Shown here: piece after piece, positions 56,418-64,000 of the stretch
Numbering within the stretch: the first letter of the stretch is position 1
Layout of the letters: every line of letters begins with the position of its first letter
Source of the DNA: an uncultured Anaerolineae bacterium
GTDB lineage: Bacteria > Chloroflexota > Anaerolineae > J036 > Brachytrichaceae
DNA: 64,000 bases
Direction of reading: 5' to 3'
Assembly (NCBI GenBank): GCA_938028725.1
Contig: CALIMH010000006.1
Span: forward strand, 245,609-309,608
Notes under the pieces: generated by a model
What the model was told of the DNA's origin: nothing
What the model saw: only the letters and a program-made list of their open reading frames with translations
The model's database searches: none
Position numbers and translations under genes: made by a program

Positions 56418-59400
56418 ATGAATTGCGGGCGGCGTTTTGCTAAAGCAGTGAGGGACCTAGCCGTGATGAATGCATCAGTCTCGCTGCGCCTTGGCGCAGC
56501 GTTGGCTCTGTTGTTTGCTCTGAGCGGTGCGTCCGCGCTCACACCTGCGCGCACCGCGTTCGCCGCAGGCGACGAAGTCGTGTATGACGACGCCCTCGGC
56601 GCGAACTGGTACGGCGGCTGGTGGTGGGGGGGCACATACGATCTCAACCACACCGGCACGGTTTATGCGGGGAGCAAGGCCATCGAGGCCACAATGACCA
56701 GCGGCTATGCTGGCCTGTCGCTGCGCGTGGATCCGGGCTTGCCGGGCGCTAACTACAGCGTCATCCAGTTCTGGGTGCATGGCGGCGCCAGCGGCGTGCG
56801 CAAGCTGCAAGTGTTCATCCACCTCACCGACGCCGGCGGCCCTGGCAACGAAACCAATGCCGTGCCGTTTGACGCGCCGGCCGGCCAGTGGACCAAGGTG
56901 GTCATCCCGCTCAGCGCCTTCAACAGCCCTCCGGTGACCACCATCAAACGCATCAACATCCAAGACCGCACCGGCGCCGGTCAGCCGACGTTTTATGTGG
57001 ATGAAATCAAGCTGCTCGCAGCGCCTACTGTGCCGCCGGACTGCACTACGCCGGTCTACCTCGACGCACTTGCCGCCGGTTGGCAGGACTGGTCGTGGGG
57101 CGGGCCGCATGACTTCGCCCATAGCACGACCGTGCAAGACGGCAACTTCGCCATTGAGGCGAACATGACCAGCGGTTACGCCGGCCTGTCCTTCCGCGTG
57201 GACCCCGGCCTGCCCGGCAGCAGCTACACGTCCATCCGCTTCTGGGTGCATGGCGGCAGCGCGAGCGGCAAGCGTAAGCTGCAGGTGTTCGTCCACCAGG
57301 ACGACTCCACCATCGAGACCAACCGCGTGCCGTTCAACGCGCCACCCGGCCAGTGGACGCAGGTGGTGATCCCGCTCTACGCGCTGGGCAACCCAACCAC
57401 CATCAAGCGCATCAACATCCAAGACCGCACCGGCAACGGCCAGCCCCCGTTTTACGTGGACACCGTGTGCCTGAGCAACGTCCCTGTTCCGCCGCCACCG
57501 GCACCGCCGCCGAACTGCGCCACGCCAATCTATCTGGACGCCCTGGCGCCGAACTGGGACAACTGGTCTTGGAATGGCAACTACGACTTCGCCGGCGACA
57601 CAGTCGTGCAGTCGGGCAGCTTTGCCATCGAGGCGGACATGGCGCCGTATGGCGGCCTATCGTTCCGCGTCGATCCCGGTTTGCCGGGCAGCAGTTACAC
57701 CTACGTCTTCTTCTCGGTGCACGGCGGCGCTAGCGGCGTGCGCAAGCTGCAGGTGTTCCTCCAGCAGAGCGACACTGGCGGCGACACCAACACCGTGCCG
57801 ATTGAGGCGCCGGCCGGCCAATGGACGCAAATCGGCATCCCGCTGTGGGCGTTTGGCAGCCCGACTACCATCAAGCGCATCAACATCCAAGACCGCACCG
57901 GCGCCGGCCAACCCACGTTTTACGTGGATAACGTATGCCTGAGCAACGCGCCGGTGCCGCCACCGCCCCCACCACCGCCGCCCCCACCGCCGCCTTCGCC
58001 GCCGGCGCCGCGCCCGTCCAACATTCCGGGCTGCGCCTATGTGCTCTACGACGATGCGCTCGCCGACGGCTGGGAGGATTGGTCATGGAACACCAACGTG
58101 GCGCGCGAGCACCCCTATGCGCTCAGCGGCAAGGCGCTGGCCTTCCAGCACCGCGAGGGCTACGCCGGCCTCTCGCTGCGCACGCCGGTCGCGCTCAGCC
58201 GCGCCGACTACGAGGCGATCTCGTTCTGGATCAGCGGCGGCGAAGACCCGGGCGTGCGTCAACTGGCGTTCTTCGTGCATGGCACAGACGAAGGCGACGA
58301 ATCGCGCCGCTTCCACATTGACGTGCCCTCAGGGACGTGGACACAAGTCATCATTCCCTTCCGCCTGCTCGGCTACGTGCCGGCCATCAAGCGCATTAAC
58401 TTCCAGGAGCGCACCGGCCAGGGCCAGCCGCCCGTCTTCCTGGACAACATCTGCTTCTTGCGCGACACCGGCGGCGTGGACTTGAGCAATATGGCCAGCC
58501 TGATGCCGGGCGACTTGCTCATCTTCGACGAGGCAGTGTCCGACCTGGTCGAGAACTGGTCCTGGGACACCACGCCGAGCTTCGCCAACACCCAGCCGGC
58601 GCTGGGCTTGCGCTCGTTGGCGGTGCAACATAAGGCGGGCTACGCCGGCCTGTCGTTGCGCTTTAAGGAGCCGCTGAGCCCGGCGCAATACCCAGGGTTG
58701 AGCTTCAGCATCCACGCCGGCGATCAGTCGCCCGGCCGCGTGCAACTGTTCATTCAACAGGCGGACGAGGGCGAGGAGAGCGCGCGCCTGGCGTTCGATG
58801 TGCCCGCCGGCCGTTGGCATCAAGTCTCGATTCCGTTTAGCGCGTTTGGCGATGTCAAGGCCATCAAGCGCATCAACTTCCAAGACCGCAGCGGCCAGCC
58901 GCAGACCTACTACTTGGACAACATCGTGCTGATGGGCCGGCCGGTGGAGCTGCAAGTGCCGGCGCCGCCCACCGATGCGCCGGCTGCCGGCGGGCCGGCC
59001 GCGCCGCCAGCAGGCGGTCAGCCGCTGCTCGCCGGCGGGTTCGCATACGCCGATCAGCTCGCGCCCGGCTGGGAGAACTGGTCCTGGGAGAGCGAGATAG
59101 ATTTCGACAACGCCAAGCCGGCCCTGGGCAAGCGCTCGATCGCGGTGCGCTACACCAAAGGCTATGCCGGCCTGTCGCTGCGCTCGCCCATCACGCTCAG
59201 CGCGCAGGATTACGGCACGCTGAGCCTGTGGGTGCACGGCGGCGAGCAGGGTGAGCGCCAGTTGCGCCTCTTCCTCCAGCAGGAGGACATCGGCGGCGAC
59301 TCGCGCGCCGTGCTCTTCGAGGCCCCAGCCGGCGTTTGGACGCCGATCACGGTGCCGCTCCGTTACTTCGGCGACCTAACCACGATCAAGCGCATTAACC

Positions 59401-60422
59401 TGCAAGACGCCAGCGGTGACAAGCAGGAGCCGTTCTACGTCGACAACGTGCAGTTCGTGCGTGAGGTGCTCGACACGCCGCTGCCGGCGCCGAACGTCGG
59501 CCCACAGCCCGATGGCAGCCTGGTGGTGTATCGGGATGGCTACCTGGATACCGGCTGGGAGAACTGGTCGTGGGAGAGCCGCGTCAATTTCCGCAACACC
59601 CAGCCGGTGCTGTTTGGCAGCCGCTCGATCGCGGTGCGCGGCAACGCCACCGGCGGCCTCTCTCTGCGCTCGCCGGTCACGCTCACCGCGAAGGACTACG
59701 GCGGCGTGCTCTTGCGCATCTTCGCCACCTACGACCTGCCTCGGCGGATGCAACTGTATCTGCAAACCACCGACATCGGTGGCGAGACGCCGGGTTACGT
59801 CTTCGACGTAGTGCCCAACCGCTGGCAAACGTTCACCGTGCCGCTCAGCTTGCTCGGCAACCCGCGGACTATCAAGCGTATCAACATCCAAGACCTGGGC
59901 GAGATAGGGTCGCAGGCTGAGTATTACGTGGACGAAATCGCGCTCCTGCCGCCCTCGGCAGAGAAGCCGCCGGCGCCGCCGCCCTTCCTCGCGCTGTTCA
60001 GCAACCGGCTGGCCAAAGGCTGGCGCGACGCCTCGCAGGGCGCGCGCGTGTCGTTCACCGAGGAGGGCACCGCGCGCGCCTGGTACGCCATCGCCGTGCA
60101 GTTCGAGCGACCCGATGGCGCCTTCCGGCTGCAGGCGGAATCGCCGTTAGACGCGGCCAACTTCGAGGCGCTCTCGTTCTGGGTGAATGGTGGGTCAAAC
60201 GGTGTGAAAGGGCTCACCGTGGCGCTCTACCCATCGGGTGAGGGTGCGCCGGTGACGGCCACGTTCGACGCGCCGGCGGGCGAGTGGCGCGAAGTGCGCG
60301 TGCCGCTGGCCGGCTTACCCGACCTCAAGGCGTTGGCGATCACCGCCCGTGACGGCGTAGCCGGAGCGGTGTTGTATCTGGACGATATGCGTTTAAGGCG
60401 TGCTTCAGCGCTTGCGCCCTGA
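56418..60422 (+). CDS. Secreted protein with eight tandem carbohydrate-binding-like domains
   Basis: About 1334 residues. A signal peptide (hydrophobic core LGAALALLFALSG, ending around ARTAFA) is followed by eight copies of a domain of about 145 residues, starting near 56571, 57042, 57514, 58033, 58510, 59035, 59518 and 59980. Most share W-x-x-W-S-W, AGLSLR and IKRINIQDRTG...FYVDNV. This jelly-roll pattern resembles carbohydrate-binding modules. The first three are nearly identical in DNA and a Pro-rich linker separates domains 3 and 4. No catalytic domain is present. The track start TTG 56415 is less likely than ATG 56418; ATG 56466 with GAGGGA is a second option. The partner gene follows 32 bases on. 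Confidence 0.9.
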   Translation: MNCGRRFAKAVRDLAVMNASVSLRLGAALALLFALSGASALTPARTAFAAGDEVVYDDALGANWYGGWWWGGTYDLNHTGTVYAGSKAIEATMTSGYAGLSLRVDPGLPGANYSVIQFWVHGGASGVRKLQVFIHLTDAGGPGNETNAVPFDAPAGQWTKVVIPLSAFNSPPVTTIKRINIQDRTGAGQPTFYVDEIKLLAAPTVPPDCTTPVYLDALAAGWQDWSWGGPHDFAHSTTVQDGNFAIEANMTSGYAGLSFRVDPGLPGSSYTSIRFWVHGGSASGKRKLQVFVHQDDSTIETNRVPFNAPPGQWTQVVIPLYALGNPTTIKRINIQDRTGNGQPPFYVDTVCLSNVPVPPPPAPPPNCATPIYLDALAPNWDNWSWNGNYDFAGDTVVQSGSFAIEADMAPYGGLSFRVDPGLPGSSYTYVFFSVHGGASGVRKLQVFLQQSDTGGDTNTVPIEAPAGQWTQIGIPLWAFGSPTTIKRINIQDRTGAGQPTFYVDNVCLSNAPVPPPPPPPPPPPPPSPPAPRPSNIPGCAYVLYDDALADGWEDWSWNTNVAREHPYALSGKALAFQHREGYAGLSLRTPVALSRADYEAISFWISGGEDPGVRQLAFFVHGTDEGDESRRFHIDVPSGTWTQVIIPFRLLGYVPAIKRINFQERTGQGQPPVFLDNICFLRDTGGVDLSNMASLMPGDLLIFDEAVSDLVENWSWDTTPSFANTQPALGLRSLAVQHKAGYAGLSLRFKEPLSPAQYPGLSFSIHAGDQSPGRVQLFIQQADEGEESARLAFDVPAGRWHQVSIPFSAFGDVKAIKRINFQDRSGQPQTYYLDNIVLMGRPVELQVPAPPTDAPAAGGPAAPPAGGQPLLAGGFAYADQLAPGWENWSWESEIDFDNAKPALGKRSIAVRYTKGYAGLSLRSPITLSAQDYGTLSLWVHGGEQGERQLRLFLQQEDIGGDSRAVLFEAPAGVWTPITVPLRYFGDLTTIKRINLQDASGDKQEPFYVDNVQFVREVLDTPLPAPNVGPQPDGSLVVYRDGYLDTGWENWSWESRVNFRNTQPVLFGSRSIAVRGNATGGLSLRSPVTLTAKDYGGVLLRIFATYDLPRRMQLYLQTTDIGGETPGYVFDVVPNRWQTFTVPLSLLGNPRTIKRINIQDLGEIGSQAEYYVDEIALLPPSAEKPPAPPPFLALFSNRLAKGWRDASQGARVSFTEEGTARAWYAIAVQFERPDGAFRLQAESPLDAANFEALSFWVNGGSNGVKGLTVALYPSGEGAPVTATFDAPAGEWREVRVPLAGLPDLKALAITARDGVAGAVLYLDDMRLRRASALAP
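56571..60410 (+). repeat. Eight tandem domain repeats (about 430-480 bp each)
   Basis: A segment like ACCATCAAGCGCATCAACAT recurs at about 56940, 57399, 57867, then in diverged form at 58384, 58861, 59381 and 59869. Copies 1-3 are the most alike, copy 8 the least. The order points to recent duplication or gene conversion at the 5' end of the gene. Confidence 0.85.
57954..58017 (+). repeat. Pro-rich low-complexity linker
   Basis: CCG/CCA/CCC codon run encodes about 15 consecutive prolines (interrupted by a Ser and Ala) between repeat domains 3 and 4. It spaces the first three domains away from the rest as an extended rod. Confidence 0.8.
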
Positions 60423-60454
60423 AGCGCGAAATTGGCCACCAAGGAGGAACCAGG

Positions 60455-63400
60455 ATGTTCACAACTTCACCACTTCGTCGGCTTGCTAGCATAGCCACGG
60501 CGCTCGGCGCTTCGGCGCTGTTCGCCGGCGCGGCGCATGCAGCGACGATCACCGTCACTATCCCTTTCGACCGCTTCGACAGCAACGCGACCACCGACTG
60601 CTCGCTGCGCGAAGCAATCCAGACGGCGAACACCAACACTGCCTTCAACAGCGGCTGCGCTGTCAGCGGCACGCTGGACAACGATGTGATCGTGTTCGAC
60701 GCGTCGTTGACCACCGTGACCATCACCCAGACCGTTTCAGGCGGCAACAACGATAACGCCGACGGCGACCTGGACGTGTTTGTGGGCTCCATAAGCGGCA
60801 CGCTGACAATTCGCGGGCCGATCACCGTTCAGGTGCAGGGCATTTTCGATCGTGCAATTGATGTGCACCCGGCCGGCAGCGGCGCGTCGTTCACGCTGGA
60901 GGAGGTGACCATCACCGGCGGCGACGTGCGACCATGGCTGACGACCGACAACTTGCCCCACACCAACGCGCAACTGGCCTGTGTCAACGGCGGCGGGGCG
61001 GTGCGCGTGATTTCTGGGGTGCAGGCTACGCTGGCCGGGGTGGTGCTGCGCGAGAACGCGGCGGGCTACGCGGGCGGCGGCCTGTGCGCGCAGGAGAACG
61101 CCAGCGTGGTCATCACCGGCTCGCAGGTGCTCTCCAACGTGGTTGGGCTGAGCGGCACGCAACAGGTGGACTACGTGCTGGGCGGCGGCGGCATCTGGAG
61201 CGGCGGGGCGCTGGTGCTGACCAACACGGACGTGTTGACCAACCGCGTGGTGTTAAGCGGCGGCTTCAGCTTGGCGAACTTTGGCTTTGCCGGCGGCGGC
61301 GGCGTGGGGGTGATCACGGGCAGCTTGTCGGTGTCCGGCGGCGTCATCGCCGACAACGTGGTCACCCAGACGCAGGTCGGCGAGCACGAAGCGCACGGCG
61401 GCGGCGTACTCTTCATCCGCCTGGGTTCTCCCGCGAGCGACGTGTTGCTGCGCGGCGTGACCATCCGAGAGAATCGGCTGGTGGGTGGAAAGGAATCAGC
61501 CGGCGCCGGCGCGGCGATCTTCAGCGGCGCCGACGTGCAAGTAACTGACAACACAACAATCGTTGGGAACGCGGCGAACGCAGGCCGATTGGTGGCCGGC
61601 GGCGGCCTTGCGATTGGCTGGCCTGGCAGCTTCAGCGGCTACACACCGCCTACGATAACGCTCACCGGTTCGAGCGTGCTCAGCAGCAGCGCGGAGGTCA
61701 ACGCGACTTCGGTGTCCAACCAGATCACCCCGACGGTGCTGGGTGCCGGCGCGTTCTTCGGCGAGGGCGTGGTGTTCGCCGTGGCAGATGCGAACGTGAA
61801 CGGCAACATCGGGCGTTACGTGGGCAGCTCGGTCACCAACACGAACGGCGTTGGAGGCGGCCTGAGCGCCCTCCATAACGGCTCGATCACGGACAGCCGG
61901 TTCCTGGCCAACCAACTGCGCAACTTCTACTTTGTTGGCGGCGCAGGCGCGCATCTGAAAGGGACAAGCGTAAACGTGGTGCGCATGAACGCAAGCGACA
62001 ACATCGGCGCGTCTTCGTTAGCCACGGCCGCCGGCAGCCTCGGCGGCGGCATGTTTGTGGATGGCGGAGCAGTGGTGGCGCTGTCCGATTCGTTGTTCAG
62101 CTCCAACGTGGTTACCGGCGAGCGTTACAGCGGTTCCTTGTTGGGCTTCGCAGCGGGTGGCGGCCTTGGAGTGGATGGCACACTCTTCATTACCGATACC
62201 AGAGTGGTGTCCAACACGGCCCGCAGCGGCGGCGGTTTTGCAGGCGCAGGGTTGGTGCGCGCCAAGCTCATCACCGTGACAAACAACGTGGCCACAGACC
62301 CTGATTGGCCGAATGAGTTCGCCCAGGGCGGCGCTTGGGCAAACAGCGGGACGGTGTTTGTGGAGGACAGCCTGATCGCCAACAACGTGGTCTCTCGGCC
62401 ACAGGACAGCGGCCAAGGCGGCGCGATCGTCAGCTACAGCGGAGCGTTCCATGTGCTGAGCACCACCATCCGAGATAACGCCGTATTCGCTAAGTGGTTT
62501 GCCAGCGGCGGAGCAGCAGCCGTGACGGGCGGCGCGATGTGGATCACCAACAGCCAAGTGCTGTCCAACGTGTCCGAGGCGTCTTCAAATCCCGCCTACG
62601 TAGGAGGCCTCAACGTTGGGGGAGGCGCCGCGCTGCATGTGACAGATTCTGAGATAGCCTTCAACGTAGCACGAGGCAATAGTGATTCTGGCGGCGGTGG
62701 GATCGGCAACAGCGGCACGGCGCACATCACCCGCACCAGCATCCACAACAACCGCGTGGTTGACTACACCACGTCGCAGCCCACCGGCGGCGGCGCAGGC
62801 GTCAGCAACGGCGGCGAGTTGCACATCCGCTACTCGGCGATTTACAGCAATGTGGCTGGCAACGCTTCAGGCGTCAACAACTACGGGACGCCGACGGTGC
62901 ACATCGTCAACAGCACGGTGAGTGGCAACGGGCCGAGCGGCTCGACGACGGCGCAGGGTGTCGTGCTCACCGGCACAGCCTACCTCACCCACACCACCGT
63001 CGCGTCGAACACCGGCACTGGGCTAGTGAATCAGGGCGCAGCCAACTTCTTCGCCGTGCTGGCAGCTTACAACGCCGGCGACTGCGCGAACTGGGGTGTT
63101 TCTGCCACATCACAATCACAGTTCTCGCTGTCCAGCGATGCCTCGTGCGGCGCGTTCGGCTTCACCTACACCAACACCGACCCGCTGCTGCAGCCGCTCG
63201 CGCTGAACGGCGGCAGCACGCTGAACCATGAGCTGCCGATCGGCAGCCCGGCGCTGAGCAAGGTGAGCGCCTGCGGCGTGGGCGATGACCAGCGCGGGGT
63301 GAGCCGTCCGACGCTGTGCGACATCGGCGCGTTTGAGCGCTTGGAGGCGGCGTACCTGAGCCTGAGCAAGATAGGCGCTGGGGGCGTGGCGACGGCGGGC

Positions 63401-64000
63401 GTGCCGTTCACCTACACGCTGGTGATCTCGAACGCCGGGCCGGACTTTGCCACGAACGTGGTGGTGACGGATGCGCTGAGCGGTGGTGCGACGTTTGTGG
63501 GCGTGGTTGGGTCGAGCAACCCGGCCATCCTGACGGCCAGCTTGTCCGGCGCGAGTGCGGTGTTCACGGTGAGCGTGGTGCCTGCGAACAGCGAGTTTGT
63601 GATCACCTACACGGTGTTGCCGCCGGTGAACGGCGGGGTGTTCAGCAACACGGCGAGCATCGTGGCGGCGGACCAGCCGCCCAACGGAGGTGGCAGCACG
63701 ACGGCGGGCGGCGGGGACGTGACGGCGAACGCGAGCGCGGACTTGGCGATCAGCAAGGTGGCGGAGCCGGCGGTGGTGCAGCCGGGTGGAGTGATCACCT
63801 ACACGCTGGTGGTGACGAACAACGGGCCGAGCGCGGCGCAGTTCGTGACGGTGACGGACGAGATCAGCGGCGGGACGCTGGGCGGCGTGGTAGGGGCGAG
63901 CAGCGGCGTCGTCTATGTCCAGAGCGGGAACGTGCTGACGTTCACGGTTGGGACGCTGAACGCGGGTGAGGTGGTGACGATGGTGTATACGGCGACGGCG
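60455..64000 (+). CDS. Secreted beta-helix protein with CSLREA start and DUF11 repeats (truncated by the window)
   Basis: Open from ATG 60455 to the last base (1182 codons, no stop). AAGGAGG is nine bases upstream. A signal peptide (about 1-29, ending GAAHA) precedes the CSLREA motif (49-54, DCSLREAIQTANT). Residues about 95-930 are short Gly-rich repeats with LTNTDVLTNRV, a right-handed parallel beta-helix like pectate lyases and autotransporter adhesins. DIGAFE (956-961) closes this choice-of-anchor-Q-type region. Two DUF11 beta-sandwich repeats follow (about 968 and 1093, GVPFTYTLVISNAGP). The C-terminal anchor lies beyond the window. Probably an adhesin or surface glycan-binding protein, co-transcribed with the CBM-repeat gene. 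Confidence 0.88.
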   Translation, partial: MFTTSPLRRLASIATALGASALFAGAAHAATITVTIPFDRFDSNATTDCSLREAIQTANTNTAFNSGCAVSGTLDNDVIVFDASLTTVTITQTVSGGNNDNADGDLDVFVGSISGTLTIRGPITVQVQGIFDRAIDVHPAGSGASFTLEEVTITGGDVRPWLTTDNLPHTNAQLACVNGGGAVRVISGVQATLAGVVLRENAAGYAGGGLCAQENASVVITGSQVLSNVVGLSGTQQVDYVLGGGGIWSGGALVLTNTDVLTNRVVLSGGFSLANFGFAGGGGVGVITGSLSVSGGVIADNVVTQTQVGEHEAHGGGVLFIRLGSPASDVLLRGVTIRENRLVGGKESAGAGAAIFSGADVQVTDNTTIVGNAANAGRLVAGGGLAIGWPGSFSGYTPPTITLTGSSVLSSSAEVNATSVSNQITPTVLGAGAFFGEGVVFAVADANVNGNIGRYVGSSVTNTNGVGGGLSALHNGSITDSRFLANQLRNFYFVGGAGAHLKGTSVNVVRMNASDNIGASSLATAAGSLGGGMFVDGGAVVALSDSLFSSNVVTGERYSGSLLGFAAGGGLGVDGTLFITDTRVVSNTARSGGGFAGAGLVRAKLITVTNNVATDPDWPNEFAQGGAWANSGTVFVEDSLIANNVVSRPQDSGQGGAIVSYSGAFHVLSTTIRDNAVFAKWFASGGAAAVTGGAMWITNSQVLSNVSEASSNPAYVGGLNVGGGAALHVTDSEIAFNVARGNSDSGGGGIGNSGTAHITRTSIHNNRVVDYTTSQPTGGGAGVSNGGELHIRYSAIYSNVAGNASGVNNYGTPTVHIVNSTVSGNGPSGSTTAQGVVLTGTAYLTHTTVASNTGTGLVNQGAANFFAVLAAYNAGDCANWGVSATSQSQFSLSSDASCGAFGFTYTNTDPLLQPLALNGGSTLNHELPIGSPALSKVSACGVGDDQRGVSRPTLCDIGAFERLEAAYLSLSKIGAGGVATAGVPFTYTLVISNAGPDFATNVVVTDALSGGATFVGVVGSSNPAILTASLSGASAVFTVSVVPANSEFVITYTVLPPVNGGVFSNTASIVAADQPPNGGGSTTAGGGDVTANASADLAISKVAEPAVVQPGGVITYTLVVTNNGPSAAQFVTVTDEISGGTLGGVVGASSGVVYVQSGNVLTFTVGTLNAGEVVTMVYTATA

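Noticed and set aside
56571..60410. Repeats considered as a CRISPR array or satellite
   Set aside because: The units are about 430-480 bp, in frame and code for a folded domain. There are no 25-40 bp direct repeats with unique spacers.

Overview
This 64 kb window is a compact, GC-rich bacterial chromosome segment. The genes point to the Chloroflexota, probably an Anaerolineae-like lineage: CSLREA/DUF11 parallel beta-helix surface proteins, a DUF2723 membrane protein, lipoproteins with Pro/Thr-rich linkers, lamin-tail-domain proteins, and -10-like hexamers directly in front of many start codons. That placement is an inference from protein style and was not tested by a search. I see no rRNA, CRISPR array, insertion sequence, integrase or phage module. 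Most of the window is core metabolism mixed with surface and secretion genes.

Layout. 1-4.6 kb: groEL, a coiled-coil protein and a GT39-like membrane glycosyltransferase. 4.6-9.2 kb: a ThuA-like gene divergent from a sugar ABC transporter (two permeases and a lipoprotein binding protein, no ATPase), with a 13-bp-arm perfect inverted repeat between the divergent starts. 9.2-11.9 kb: a TPR protein, then rplJ-rplL behind an attenuated leader. 11.9-20.1 kb, mostly on the minus strand: GH1 glucosidase, FemAB-like transferase, tRNA-Pro, PHP histidinol-phosphatase, tRNA-Asn (+), then a tight operon of SH3-glycosidase-like protein, RNA methyltransferase, M20 amidohydrolase and folD, preceded by tRNA-Gly. 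20.2-22.7 kb: hypAB facing cobS and a cobC-like phosphatase. 22.7-27.3 kb: a membrane protein and a subtilase / CYTH-CHAD / SixA operon. 27.4-30.6 kb: FabI-like reductase, asnS and a PlsC-like acyltransferase.

30.6-34.5 kb forms a plausible methionine-related block: an amino-acid ABC binding protein and permease, a homocysteine S-methyltransferase only 9 bp after the permease, and convergent metK with a structured leader. 34.8-36.8 kb: an AIM24-family protein and an NAD-dependent epimerase. 37.0-41.4 kb: the upp-aspA-tyrA-aroA operon. 41.4-46.3 kb: a tandem SRPBCC-like protein, a lamin-tail protein, then a DUF58 plus BatA-like VWA pair. 46.4-55.0 kb: a Ser/Thr kinase, a GT4 glycosyltransferase, the DUF2723 protein, and convergent xseA and uvrB. 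55.2-64 kb: an anchored alpha/beta hydrolase, then a strong promoter driving a secreted protein with eight tandem ~145-residue domains, followed 32 bp later by a secreted beta-helix/DUF11 protein that runs off the window end.

Recurring themes are very tight gene packing (several convergent stops overlap or nearly touch), frequent apparently leaderless genes, and ABC transporters that lack their own ATPase and so would need a shared one encoded elsewhere.
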